A DNA stretch of 64,000 bases from SG8-41 sp035574195 (GCA_035574195.1 DATLZE010000109.1:1-64000), one strand, 5' to 3'. Positions 18,605-27,643 are shown, numbered from the stretch's first letter. Made by a program: numbers and translations. Notes: generated by a model not told the origin, from the letters alone.

Positions 18605-19612
18605 TCACTGGGCAGTTATGCCAGCCGCACGGATGATCTCGGCGTAGAGCGCGGTCTCCTCGCGCACGATGCGCGCGAGCGCCTGCGGGCCGCCGGCGAC
18701 GGCCTGCGCCCCGCGCTTCGCCAGGTACTCCCGGATCTCGCCGTTTTCGCAGACCCGCGCGAAGTCCCGATGCAGCCTGGCGATCACCTCGGATGGCGTG
18801 CCGGCGCGGGCGAAGATCCCCATCCAGCCGTCGAAGTCGAACTGCGGGAAGGTCGCGGCGACCGACGGCACCCTGGGCAGCGCAGGCGAGCCTCTCGCGC
18901 TGGAGACCGCGATCGGGCGCAGCTTCCCCGACCAGATGTGGGGCAGCACGCCGACGATGTTGGCGAACATCACCTCGACCCGGCCGGAAACGAGATCGAC
19001 GAACGCCGGCGCCGCGCCCTTGTACGGCACATGGTTCATCCTGATGCCCGCCAGCGCCTGGAGGGATTCCATCGCGAGGTGCTGAAGGTTGCCGATGCCG
19101 GCCGAAGCGTAGTTGAGCCCGCCCGGGTTAGCCCTCGCGAGCCGCACCAGATCCGGCACCGATTTCACCGGCAGCGAGGGGTGCACGACGAGCACCATCG
19201 GGGCGGCGACGATCTGCGTGACAGGAGCGAGATCGCGCTGGGGATCGTAGGGCAGATCGCGCCGCAGCCCGGGGTTCACCGTGATCGGCCCGGCGTTGCC
19301 GATGAGCAGCGTGTAGCCGTCGGGAGCGCTCCTCGCCACGACCTCGGCGCCGAGGCTGCCGCCCGCCCCGCCGCGGTTCTCCACCACCAGCGCCTGGCCC
19401 CACATCTCGGTCAGGCGCTGACCGAAGATGCGCGCGACCTCGTCGAGCGGCCCGCCGGCGGGATACGGCACCACCAAGCGCACAGGCCGCGCCGGGAAGG
19501 ATTGGGCGGCCGCAAAGCACGATGCGCTGACGAGCGCAAGCGCCAGTACCGAGCGCATCGCGCGCGCGGCCAGCAACGAGAGAGGGCGAAAGATCGAGCG
19601 GTCAACCGTCAT
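18605..19612 (-). CDS. Bug/TctC-type solute-binding protein
   Basis: 335 residues. Two starts are possible: 19612 and an internal ATG at 19558 that gives a shorter, cleaner signal peptide ending at AAAQSFPARP. Neither has a good ribosome site. Core motifs: LVVPYPAGGPLDEVAR, VVENRGGAGGSLG, LVVHPSLPVKSVPDL, HVPYKGAAPAF. The family's usual T-D after G-G-P is L-D here. It sits directly upstream of the MmgE/PrpD gene, so a hydroxy- or tricarboxylate ligand is a reasonable guess. Confidence 0.87.
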   Translation of the reverse strand: MTVDRSIFRPLSLLAARAMRSVLALALVSASCFAAAQSFPARPVRLVVPYPAGGPLDEVARIFGQRLTEMWGQALVVENRGGAGGSLGAEVVARSAPDGYTLLIGNAGPITVNPGLRRDLPYDPQRDLAPVTQIVAAPMVLVVHPSLPVKSVPDLVRLARANPGGLNYASAGIGNLQHLAMESLQALAGIRMNHVPYKGAAPAFVDLVSGRVEVMFANIVGVLPHIWSGKLRPIAVSSARGSPALPRVPSVAATFPQFDFDGWMGIFARAGTPSEVIARLHRDFARVCENGEIREYLAKRGAQAVAGGPQALARIVREETALYAEIIRAAGITAQ

Positions 19613-19677
19613 TCGAGGTGGGCCAACGGCCCGTTCTTGCGCTCGTTATTTCGACATTTTTCCCGATCCCCTCGCGA

Positions 19678-20682
19678 TCACTTGATCGCGAGAGGATTGA
19701 CCGGCGAGCCGACCGCGCCGGTGATCGGCAGCGCGGGCGCGACGAACAGGAACTCGTAGCGCCCATCCTCGGCGCAGTCCCGGGCGAGGTCCGCGAGGTG
19801 GAAGATCTCCCCGACGGTCAGCCCCATGATCGGGATCGCGATCCAGTGCCAGGGCTGGTTGGTGTCCTCGGTCTCGTTCGGCCGCACCTCCACGCCCCAG
19901 GTGTCGGTGGCGATGGCGGCGATCTCGCGGCGGTGGATCCACTCCAGGGTCTCGAACGCGAGACCCGGCGCATCCCCTCCGGAATAGCCGTCCCAGCTCC
20001 TGCGCGCGAGGCAGCGCTCGATGTGGCCGGTGCGAACGAGCAAATAGTCGCCGCGCCGCACCCGCACGCCCTGCTTCTCCTCGGTGTAGTCGAGGATCTC
20101 GTTGGTGATCGCGCAGCCGTCGGGCAGCCACTTCCTGCCCAGCGCGCGCGCAACATCGAGCAGCACGCCGCGCCCCACCATCTTCTCGCGCGTCTTCTCG
20201 ATGCCCGCCTTCTGCGCGCCGCCGGAGGTGACGTTGCGGCAGTCGTAGCCGTTCCACATGTGGTCGTAATACAGGATGTGGCCGAGCCCGTCCCACTGCG
20301 TGCCGCACTGCAGCGGCATGATGACGAGGTCGTCGGTGCCGCGGATCTTGCGGTGGTCGAGCACCCCCGAATAGGCGTCGGTGCCGGTGCGCAGCATCAG
20401 GTGCACCGGGTTGAAGCGGCCGAGCGCGGGATACTTGGTCTTGCCGCCCTGCGGCCCGTGCTGGTCGTAGTTGAGCGCGAGCGAGATGACTTTTCCCTTC
20501 CTTACCAGCCGCGCGGCAGCGACGATGTCCTGGGGACCGGTGAAATTGAGCGTGCCGATCTCGTCCTCGGCCCCCCAGCGCCCCCAGTTCTTGTAGCGGC
20601 GCGCGGCGCGGTGGATGTCCTTGCGGGTGAGTCTCCGATACTTCTTGTCGCGGGTATCCCTGAGCTTGGGCTTGACTGCCAT
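19678..20682 (-). CDS. Cyclase family protein (kynurenine formamidase-like fold)
   Basis: 334 residues from the ATG at 20682, which has an AGAGGAAGC ribosome site; the frame is open to 20739. The metal-site motif reads MPLQCGTQWDGLGH near residue 123, matching the cyclase-family HxGTHxDxPxH pattern with Gln in place of the first and middle His, a variant found in the long (>300 residue) subgroup. Known relatives hydrolyse formylkynurenine, isatin or related amides and lactones. It lies between two SBP genes (49 and 65 bp gaps). Confidence 0.8.
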   Translation of the reverse strand: MAVKPKLRDTRDKKYRRLTRKDIHRAARRYKNWGRWGAEDEIGTLNFTGPQDIVAAARLVRKGKVISLALNYDQHGPQGGKTKYPALGRFNPVHLMLRTGTDAYSGVLDHRKIRGTDDLVIMPLQCGTQWDGLGHILYYDHMWNGYDCRNVTSGGAQKAGIEKTREKMVGRGVLLDVARALGRKWLPDGCAITNEILDYTEEKQGVRVRRGDYLLVRTGHIERCLARRSWDGYSGGDAPGLAFETLEWIHRREIAAIATDTWGVEVRPNETEDTNQPWHWIAIPIMGLTVGEIFHLADLARDCAEDGRYEFLFVAPALPITGAVGSPVNPLAIK

Positions 20683-20731
20683 GCGATGCTTCCTCTTTTT
20701 GCGGTGTGAAAAAGTCCGAAATCCGGGGAAT

Positions 20732-21700
20732 TCAATCAACGCGCGCGCCCGAGTCCCTCACCACCTGGCCCCACTTCGCGATCTCGCGCTTGAGGTACTC
20801 GCCGAACTGCTCGGGCGTATTGGGAGTGAATTCGAAGCCCAGGGTCGCGAGGCGCTCCTTGACCGCCGGCACCTGGAGCGCCGCCGCGATCTCGGCATTG
20901 AGCTTCGCCACCACCGCGCGCGGCGTGCCGCGCGGCGCGAAGAACGCGATCCAGGTGTAGTCCTCGTAGCCGGGGAAGCCCGATTCCGCAACGGTCGCCA
21001 CCTCGGGCAGCGCGGGCGTGCGGGCGAGGCTCGTCACCGCGATGCCCTTGAGCCGGCCGGCGCGGATCAGCGGCGCCGGGGCGGTCACGGCGGCCGAGCC
21101 GAGCGCGACCTCGTTCGCCACCACCGCGTTGGCCGCGAGTCCCGCGCCGTTGTACGGGATGTGCGTGACATCGAGCTTCGCCATCGTCTTGAGCAGCCGC
21201 TCGACCGTGAGGTGCGGCGTCGTGCCCATTCCCGCCGAGGCGTATGAGAGCTTCTTCGTCCTGCCGAGCTTGATCAGCTCCTGGAGCGTGCCCGCGGGCA
21301 ACGACGGGTGCGCGAAGATGAGATTCGGGATCACGCCGCCGTTGATGATCGGCGCGAAGTCCTTCGGGTCGTAGCCCGGGTTGCGGAACAGCGTCACGTT
21401 CACCGCAAACGCGCTGCTGTTCACCAGGATCGTGTAGCCGTCGGCACTGGCGCGCGCGACCAGCGCCGTGCCGATGTTGCCCCCCGCCCCGGGGCGATTG
21501 TCCACCACCACCGTCCAGCCGAGGGACTCGGTGAGCCGCTGCCCCACCACGCGCGCCATCACGTCGGTCGGCCCCCCCGGCGCGTGCGGCACCAGAAAGC
21601 GCAGCGGCCGGCTCGGATAGGATTGCGCTGTGGCGAGGCCCGAGGCGAGCGCGAGCCACGCCGCCGCAGCGAGGGCCCGGGTCCAGGTTTGCTGTCTCAT
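20732..21700 (-). CDS. Bug/TctC-type solute-binding protein
   Basis: 322 residues from the ATG at 21700, which has an AAAGGAGC ribosome site; longer frames upstream are shadows of the neighbouring gene. The signal peptide ends at GLATAQSYPSRP. Landmarks: FLVPHAPGGPTDVMAR, VVDNRPGAGGNIG, LIFAHPSLPAGTLQEL, HIPYNGAG. Asn replaces the usual Lys in the Y-K-G ligand-pocket loop. It starts 20 bp after a Gfo/Idh/MocA gene and precedes the cyclase gene by 49 bp. Confidence 0.87.
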   Translation of the reverse strand: MRQQTWTRALAAAAWLALASGLATAQSYPSRPLRFLVPHAPGGPTDVMARVVGQRLTESLGWTVVVDNRPGAGGNIGTALVARASADGYTILVNSSAFAVNVTLFRNPGYDPKDFAPIINGGVIPNLIFAHPSLPAGTLQELIKLGRTKKLSYASAGMGTTPHLTVERLLKTMAKLDVTHIPYNGAGLAANAVVANEVALGSAAVTAPAPLIRAGRLKGIAVTSLARTPALPEVATVAESGFPGYEDYTWIAFFAPRGTPRAVVAKLNAEIAAALQVPAVKERLATLGFEFTPNTPEQFGEYLKREIAKWGQVVRDSGARVD

Positions 21701-21720
21701 GCGTTGCTCCTTTGCGTCCG

Positions 21721-22818
21721 TCATTCGGCGAGCGGCAGGATGACCGGTCTGCCGCTTGCTGCAGAGTGTTCGATCGCGAGCGTCGCCTCCAGCGTCGCGC
21801 GCGCCTCCCGCGGGGTGGCGAGCGCGCACGGCTTGCCGAGCGCGAGATGGTCGAGCCAGGCGCGCGTCTCGTTGGCGATCGGCCCCCAGAATTCGCCGAG
21901 CGCCCAGTCGCCCGGAGTCCCGCTCTGCAGGAACACCATGTTCACCTCGTGGCCCGGGAGATACACGTGCGGGACGCCGCGCTCGGTGTACATCAGCTGG
22001 TCGGTATGGTCGTCGTCGAGGATCATCACGCCCTCGGTGCCGAGCACCTCGACCCGCGCGGCGTGGCCGAGCGCGGGATACTTTTCCGGAAGGGCGTAGG
22101 ACACCCCGAGGCTCGCCACCGTGCCGTCGGCGTAGGTGAGGACCGCCCAACTGACGTCGTCCACGTCGAAGCCTTGCTCCTTCAGCACGCCCTTCTGGCC
22201 GCGCGCGTAGACTTCCGCGAGCGGCACCCCGTCGAGCAGCCAGCCGACGAGGTCCACGTAATAGGTGAGCGCGTCCACCACCGGGGTGGCGTGCGGGTGG
22301 CGCCGCAGCACCGCGAGGCCCTGCGAGCGCGAATTGTAGAGGCGCGCCGCCGCGCCGACGAGCCTGCCGAGCCGGCCCTGCGCGATCTGCTCCTTGGCGA
22401 TCAAGTAGCGCTCCTTGTAGCGGCGGCTATAGCCCACGCGCACGTCCGCCCCCTTGCGCTCGATCGCGCGCAGCACGCGGTCGGCGTCGGCGAGCGTCAG
22501 CGCGAGGGGCTTCTCCACCAGCACCGGCTTGCCGAGCTCGAGCGCCGCGAGCAGCGGCGCGACGTGCTCGGACTCGCTGGTGGAGACGATCACGGCGTTC
22601 ACCTCGGGGCGCGCGATGACCGCCTCGTTGTCGTCGGAATGGAACTGCGCGCCGACCTCGTCGGCGAGCGCGCGGGCGCGCGCGGCCTCGCGATCGGAGA
22701 CCGCGAGAAAGCGCACCGCCGGGTGCCCGGCAGCGAGCCGCGCGCGCAGCCGCCCGATGCGGCCCGAACCAACGACCGCGAGCCCGATATCCCTGCGTTC
22801 GATGGCGCCCCCCGTCAC
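21721..22818 (-). CDS. Gfo/Idh/MocA family oxidoreductase
   Basis: 365 residues from a GTG at 22818 that overlaps the TGA of the upstream SBP gene as GTGA, so translation is likely coupled. The N-terminal Rossmann motif is AVVGSGRIGRL and the catalytic signature is VLVEKPLALT near residue 98. A GYSRRYKERY segment follows, and the C-terminal half-barrel is complete. It resembles myo-inositol/sugar dehydrogenases. Its cotranscription with an SBP suggests oxidation of the imported polyol, sugar or sugar acid; the substrate is not identifiable. Confidence 0.87.
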   Translation of the reverse strand: MTGGAIERRDIGLAVVGSGRIGRLRARLAAGHPAVRFLAVSDREAARARALADEVGAQFHSDDNEAVIARPEVNAVIVSTSESEHVAPLLAALELGKPVLVEKPLALTLADADRVLRAIERKGADVRVGYSRRYKERYLIAKEQIAQGRLGRLVGAAARLYNSRSQGLAVLRRHPHATPVVDALTYYVDLVGWLLDGVPLAEVYARGQKGVLKEQGFDVDDVSWAVLTYADGTVASLGVSYALPEKYPALGHAARVEVLGTEGVMILDDDHTDQLMYTERGVPHVYLPGHEVNMVFLQSGTPGDWALGEFWGPIANETRAWLDHLALGKPCALATPREARATLEATLAIEHSAASGRPVILPLAE

Positions 22819-23804
22819 TCGACGCGGATGCCCGCCTCTTGGATGAGCTTGGCGTACTTCTTGATTTCGGAACGGATCAGCGCGTCGAGCTCCTCGGGCG
22901 GAGCGCCGATCGGCTCGATCCCGTTCTTGATCAAGAAGCCGCGGTAATCCGGCTGATTGAGCACGCGCACGACCTCGCCGTTGAGCCGCGTGACGATGTC
23001 GCGCGGCGTGCCTGCCGGCGCGAGCAGCGCGTACCACACGCCCGAGTCGTACCCCGGCACGCCGGACTCCGCGATCGTGGGCAGCTCGGGCAGCGAGGCG
23101 GGCCGCTTTGCGGTGCTGACGGCGAGCGCCCGGATGCGCCCGCTCTGGATGTGCGGCCAAGAGGCGAGCTGGGTGGCGAACAGCACCTGCACGTTGCCCG
23201 CGAGAAGGTCCATCAGCGCCGGCCCGCCGCCCTTGTACGGCACGTGCAGCATGCGGATTGCGGCCATGCGGGTGAAAAGCTCGGCCGCGAGGTGCCCCCC
23301 GCTGCCGCTGCCGGAGGATGAATAGGCGATTTCGCCCGGCCGCGCCTTGGCGAGCGCGATGAGCTCCTTCACCGATTTGACCGGCAGCGAAGGATGCACC
23401 ACCAGGATGTAGATGCCCGAGCCGAACAGGGTGATCGGCGCGAAATCGCGCACGGGATCGTAGGGAATCTTCCGGTAGAGGCCCGGATTGATCGCGAGCT
23501 GGGCCGAAAGCGCGAACACGAGGGTGTAGCCATCCGGGGCCGAGCGCGCCACCAGCTCCATGCCGATGTTGCCGTTCGCGCCGCCGCGGTTGTCCACGAA
23601 CACCTGCTGGCCCAGGCCTTCCGACATCTTCTGCGCGAGCGGCCGGGCGATCGTGTCCGAGCCGCCGCCCGGCGGATACGGCACGACCAGCCGCACGGGC
23701 TTGGCGGGATAGGCTTGCGCCTGGAGCGCAGGTGCCGCAGCGCCTGCGGCGAGCGGCACGAGCACCGCCGCCGCGAATCGCAAGACGTTATCGTGAACCC
23801 GCAC
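22815..23804 (-). CDS. Bug/TctC-type solute-binding protein
   Basis: 329 residues from a GTG at 23804, with a GGAGGAGG ribosome site. The signal peptide ends at ALQAQAYPAKP. Landmarks: LVVPYPPGGGSDTIAR, VDNRGGANGNIG, ILVVHPSLPVKSVKEL, HVPYKGGGPALMD. This is the first gene of the 14-kb minus-strand run; its promoter must lie in 23805-23850, back to back with the promoter of the sorbosone-dehydrogenase-like gene. Its stop overlaps the start of a Gfo/Idh/MocA gene. Confidence 0.88.
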   Translation of the reverse strand: MRVHDNVLRFAAAVLVPLAAGAAAPALQAQAYPAKPVRLVVPYPPGGGSDTIARPLAQKMSEGLGQQVFVDNRGGANGNIGMELVARSAPDGYTLVFALSAQLAINPGLYRKIPYDPVRDFAPITLFGSGIYILVVHPSLPVKSVKELIALAKARPGEIAYSSSGSGSGGHLAAELFTRMAAIRMLHVPYKGGGPALMDLLAGNVQVLFATQLASWPHIQSGRIRALAVSTAKRPASLPELPTIAESGVPGYDSGVWYALLAPAGTPRDIVTRLNGEVVRVLNQPDYRGFLIKNGIEPIGAPPEELDALIRSEIKKYAKLIQEAGIRVE

Positions 23805-23830
23805 GGAAGCCTCCTCCGGATGATCCGGCG

Positions 23831-23859
23831 TTGGATGCGCCGCCCTCTCTGTGTATCAT
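23831..23859 (+). promoter_or_regulatory. Putative sigma70 promoter (TTGGAT-17-TATCAT)
   Basis: A TTGGAT box at 23831 and a TATCAT box at 23854 are separated by 17 bp, just upstream of the sorbosone-dehydrogenase-like gene (ATG 23919). The -10 and its flank (TGTATCATAGGG) are the same as those of the rpsT promoter in this window. Confidence 0.55.
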
Positions 23860-23918
23860 AGGGTCACGGGTTCTCGCAACCGGTTATCCCGCGACCAACT
23901 CGCATGCAGGGAGGTCCC

Positions 23919-25190
23919 ATGAAACAGCCTCTTTCCCGTTTGCTGCGCACCCCCGTCCTCCGCAAGCTCGCACCCGGCGCCCTCGCGCTGGCGGCCGGTT
24001 ATGCGCTCGCCCAGCAGATGATCGGGCCGCCCACCACCCCGCCGAGCCCCGAAGCGGTCAAGGGGCAGAAGGCCAAAGGCGGCTACGTTCCCGAGCGCAT
24101 GAAGAACCCGCACGTGATGCCGCATCCGCCGCGGATGACGGTGACGCCACCCTCGGAGATCCCGCTCGACCGGATCAAGGTCCCCCCGGGCTTCAAGGTC
24201 GAGCTGTGGGCGCACGGCATGCCCGGAGTGCGCATGATGACGCGCGGAACCAAGGGCACGATCTGGGCAGGCACGCGCATCATCGGGCGCGTCTACGAGA
24301 TCAAGGACCGCGGCACCCACCGCGAGCACCGCATTCTCGCCGAGAAGCTCACGCAGCCGAACGGAGTGGCGTTCCTCGGGGGCAACCTCTACGTGATCGC
24401 GATCAACCGCGTGTTCCGCTACGACGGCATCGAGGACAACCCCGACGTGAAGCCGGTGGAGCTGACCGCGCAATTCAAGCTCCCGCCCGAGGCGCACCAC
24501 AACTGGAAGTTCATCGCGTTCGGTCCCGACAACCGGCTCTACGTCCAGGTCGGCGCGCCGTGCAACGTCTGCGAGGTGAGCGAGGAGTACGCGCAGATCC
24601 GCAGCTATAGCGCCGACGGCTCGAACATGGAGGTCGTGGCGCGCGGGGTGCGCAATACGGTGGGCTTCGACTTCCACCCCCGGACCGGCGAGCTGTGGTT
24701 CACCGACAACGGGCGCGACTGGATGGGCGAGAACGCGCCGGAGGACGAACTGAACCGCGTCTCGAAGAGCGGACAGTTCTTCGGCTTTCCATGGTGTCAC
24801 GCCCAAGGCATTCCCGACCCGGACGTGAAGAAGAAGGACCCCTGCAAGGGCGTGACTCGCCCGGTCGCGCTGCTCGGCCCGCACGCCGCAGCGCTCGGCA
24901 TGCGCTTCTACACCGGCAAGATGTTCCCCAAAGAATACCAGGACTCGATCTTCATCGCGCGCCGCGGCTCGTGGAACCGAGCCGCGCTCTTCGGCTTCGA
25001 CGTCGTCAACGTGCGGGTAACCCCCGACGGCAGGAACGCGAAGGTGATCCCGTTCATGACCGGCTTCATGGACGCCAGGGAGAACAAGTTCTGGGGCCGT
25101 CCGGTGGACGTGCTGCAGTTGCCCGACGGCTCGTTGCTCGTCTCCGACGAGCAGGTGGGAGCCATCTACCGGGTCACGTATTCGAAATAG
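23919..25190 (+). CDS. Sorbosone/glucose dehydrogenase-like beta-propeller protein
   Basis: 423 residues from the ATG at 23919, which has an AGGGAGG ribosome site. An N-terminal hydrophobic segment (ALALAAGYALAQ) suggests export to the periplasm. The remainder is a six-bladed propeller with motifs of the glucose/sorbosone dehydrogenase family: FDFHPRTGELWFTDNGRD, ELNRVSKSGQFFGFPW and IARRGSWNRAALFGFDVV. Members are quinoprotein-like oxidoreductases of aldoses, but PQQ use is not assured. A diheme cytochrome c gene starts one base after its stop codon, giving a likely electron acceptor. Confidence 0.8.
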   Translation: MKQPLSRLLRTPVLRKLAPGALALAAGYALAQQMIGPPTTPPSPEAVKGQKAKGGYVPERMKNPHVMPHPPRMTVTPPSEIPLDRIKVPPGFKVELWAHGMPGVRMMTRGTKGTIWAGTRIIGRVYEIKDRGTHREHRILAEKLTQPNGVAFLGGNLYVIAINRVFRYDGIEDNPDVKPVELTAQFKLPPEAHHNWKFIAFGPDNRLYVQVGAPCNVCEVSEEYAQIRSYSADGSNMEVVARGVRNTVGFDFHPRTGELWFTDNGRDWMGENAPEDELNRVSKSGQFFGFPWCHAQGIPDPDVKKKDPCKGVTRPVALLGPHAAALGMRFYTGKMFPKEYQDSIFIARRGSWNRAALFGFDVVNVRVTPDGRNAKVIPFMTGFMDARENKFWGRPVDVLQLPDGSLLVSDEQVGAIYRVTYSK

Positions 25191-25808
25191 ATGGCAGGTC
25201 CCGACGCGACTGGGCGAGCGGGATGCGCCCGGCGCGCTGCCGCTGTTCTGCTCTGCGCCGCCTCCCTCTGCGGTGTTGCGGCCGCGCGCGCCGAGCGCGA
25301 TACGCCGCGCACCGCCGCGCGGCTCGCCGCCTGCGAAGCCTGTCACGGCACCGCCGGGCGCCCGCCGCTCGCCGGCACCCCTTCGCTCTCCGGCCAGCAG
25401 CGCGAGTTCCTCGCGCTGCAGATGTTCCTGTTTCGCGAGGGGTTGCGTGAAGCCGCGCAGATGGCGAAAACGATGGACGGACTCACCGACAACGATCTGC
25501 TCGAAATCGCCTCGTATTTCGCGAGGCAGCCCCCTCCGCGGGCGGACGGGAAAAAGGACCCCGGGCTCTACGCGCGCGGCGCGGCGCTGTCCAGAGCGAT
25601 GGGCTGCGGCGGCTGCCACGGGGAGGATTTCCGCGGCCAGCAGCACGTGCCGCGGCTCGCGAATCAGCGCGAGGACTATCTCGCGGCCGCGATGAAAGCG
25701 TACCGGGACAATCGGCGCACCGGCATCGACACCACCATGAACGGCATCCTGTACCGGGTGCCGGACGCCGACCTCGAGGCGCTGGCGCATTTTCTCGCCC
25801 ATCGGTGA
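25191..25808 (+). CDS. Diheme class I cytochrome c
   Basis: 205 residues with an N-terminal export signal and two covalent heme sites, C48-x2-C51-H52 and C139-x2-C142-H143. Each lies in a c553/c4-like domain with the usual SLSGQQREFLALQM and ANQREDYLAAAM helices. The arrangement matches c4-type diheme cytochromes that pass electrons from periplasmic dehydrogenases to terminal oxidases. The ATG follows the TAG of the dehydrogenase gene directly, so the two form one translational unit. Confidence 0.88.
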   Translation: MAGPDATGRAGCARRAAAVLLCAASLCGVAAARAERDTPRTAARLAACEACHGTAGRPPLAGTPSLSGQQREFLALQMFLFREGLREAAQMAKTMDGLTDNDLLEIASYFARQPPPRADGKKDPGLYARGAALSRAMGCGGCHGEDFRGQQHVPRLANQREDYLAAAMKAYRDNRRTGIDTTMNGILYRVPDADLEALAHFLAHR

Positions 25809-25840
25809 CAGCGCGGCAAGGCCAGCCGGACGCGCGGAAC

Positions 25841-27439
25841 CTACTTCGCTGCCTGCAAATCGGCCGCCCTCGCCCTGAGCGAGGGATCGGCCCTGAGCAC
25901 ATGCTTGGCGACCTTGTGCGTCGGCGTGTGCGGCAGCTCGTCCACGAGGAGCACATAGCGCGGCACCTTGGCCGGCGCGAGCCGCTCGCGGCACCACCGG
26001 GCGATCTCCTCCGCCGCTAGGGGGCAACCCGGCTTGGGCACCACGACGGCCAGGATCTCGTCCTCGCCGAGCTCGGAGGGCACGGGGATCGCCGCCGCTT
26101 CGTGCACCGCGGGGTGCGCGCCGATCACGCGGTCGAGCTCGGCCCCCGAGATGTTCTCGCCCCGGCGGCGGATGATGTCTTTCTTGCGCGCGACGAAATA
26201 GTAGTAACCGTCGGCATCGCGCCGGACGAGGTCGCCGGTCAGGAACCACCCGTCGCGAAACGCGGCCCGCGTCTGCTCCGGGTCGCGCCAGTAGCCCTGC
26301 ATCACGATCGGATGCTTGACCCAGAGCTCCCCTACTTCGCCGGTGCCGACCTCATCGCCGTTCTCGTCCACGACCTTGCACTCGGCCCACGGGCGCGCGG
26401 GATCGGGGTGGCGGCCGACCGGCCCCATGCTGCCCGGCTTCTGCGGTCCTTCGAACGGATTGCAGGTGACGCCCGGGATCTCGGTCATGCCGAAGCCGCC
26501 GATGAGATGCGGGATGCCGAATTCCTCGCGGAAGACCTGCGCGGCGCTCTCGCGGACCCCGTACACCTTCCGGATGCGGTGATCGGGCCGGAACTCGCTG
26601 CGCGGCCGGTTCTTCAGGATCGTGCCGATCGCCTCGATGATGTTGACCTCGGTCGCTCCGGTCTGCACCGCGGTCGCCCAGAAGGTCGAGGCGGAGAATC
26701 TCGGCACGACCGCCATCGAGCAGCCGGCGGCGAGCGTGCCCGCGACCGAGTAGAACAGGGCATTCACGTGAAACAGCGGCAGCACGATCAGCAGCCGCTC
26801 GTCGGGCTGCAGGTACATGCGCTGCACGAACGCCTCGCCGCAGGTGACGAAATTCGCCTGGCTGTGCATCACCCCTTTGGGGAAGCCGGTGGTGCCCGAG
26901 GTATAGACGATGAGGCAGGTGTCGCCGGGGCGGCCCGCGCGCGGGGGCGCGCACGGCGGCGCCCGCTCGATCCACTCGCGCAGAAGCGGCGCTTCGCCGC
27001 CGTTGCCGTCGAGCAGCACGAACCAGGGCGGCCGCGCGAGCCCCTCGCACGCGCTGCGCGCCGTGCCGAGCGCCGCCTGCGAGGCGGCGACGCCGCACAC
27101 CTCGGCATGATGCAGCACGTAGCGCGCCTCTTCCACTCCGAATTCGGGATTGACCGGCACCAGGATGGCGCCCAGGCGCGCGGCGGCGAAGAGCAGCAGC
27201 AGGTGCCCCTCGTGGTTGCGCGCCATCACCGCGACGCGGTCGCCGCGCCCGAGGCCGCGCTCGGCGAGCGCGCACGCGGTTCTCGCCGCCGCCTCGTCGA
27301 ACTCGCGCCACGACCAGGTTCTGCCTTCGAACAGCAGGAACGGGCGCTCGGGGTCGCGCGCCATGCGGCTCGCGAACGCGCCCGCGAGCGTGCCGTCGTG
27401 CTGCGGATAGAGCCGCAGGACCTCGAGCGGCTTCTTCAT
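25841..27439 (-). CDS. Acyl-CoA synthetase (AMP-forming ligase)
   Basis: 532 residues with the ANL-superfamily motifs in order: the phosphate-binding loop YTSGTTGFPKG near residue 180, an adenine-site GFGMTEIPG, the hinge-region D-G-Y-Y-Y-F-V-A-R-K-K-D-I-I segment, and the C-terminal catalytic lysine in TPTHKVAKHVL. It resembles the crotonobetaine/carnitine CoA-ligase group, but the acid is unknown. It converges on the cytochrome c gene. Upstream, a 204-bp gap with inverted repeats separates it from the decarboxylase-like gene. Confidence 0.87.
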   Translation of the reverse strand: MKKPLEVLRLYPQHDGTLAGAFASRMARDPERPFLLFEGRTWSWREFDEAAARTACALAERGLGRGDRVAVMARNHEGHLLLLFAAARLGAILVPVNPEFGVEEARYVLHHAEVCGVAASQAALGTARSACEGLARPPWFVLLDGNGGEAPLLREWIERAPPCAPPRAGRPGDTCLIVYTSGTTGFPKGVMHSQANFVTCGEAFVQRMYLQPDERLLIVLPLFHVNALFYSVAGTLAAGCSMAVVPRFSASTFWATAVQTGATEVNIIEAIGTILKNRPRSEFRPDHRIRKVYGVRESAAQVFREEFGIPHLIGGFGMTEIPGVTCNPFEGPQKPGSMGPVGRHPDPARPWAECKVVDENGDEVGTGEVGELWVKHPIVMQGYWRDPEQTRAAFRDGWFLTGDLVRRDADGYYYFVARKKDIIRRRGENISGAELDRVIGAHPAVHEAAAIPVPSELGEDEILAVVVPKPGCPLAAEEIARWCRERLAPAKVPRYVLLVDELPHTPTHKVAKHVLRADPSLRARAADLQAAK

Positions 27440-27469
27440 CGGGTCAAGAACTTTCGGCCACGGACGCCC

Positions 27470-27629
27470 CGGAGAACACGGAGCCCCGGAACGACATGCG
27501 AGACGCGGGATACGAGATAAAACCGCGATCTTCTATCGCGTCCCGGCTACCTCGCATTTCGATCCGTGCGTCCCGTATCGCGTATCCCGGATCACGGATT
27601 CGGTTTCTCTGCGAACTCCGTGTTCTCCG
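27470..27629. repeat. Long-spaced inverted repeat in intergenic region
   Basis: CGGAGAACACGGAG at 27470-27483 is the exact reverse complement of CTCCGTGTTCTCCG at 27616-27629. Between them lies a second set of related arms (GCGGGATACGAG near 27500 and CGTATCCCG near 27580). The 204-bp gap 27440-27643 holds nothing else recognisable. Confidence 0.6.
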
Positions 27630-27643
27630 AGGCTGAAGATTCT

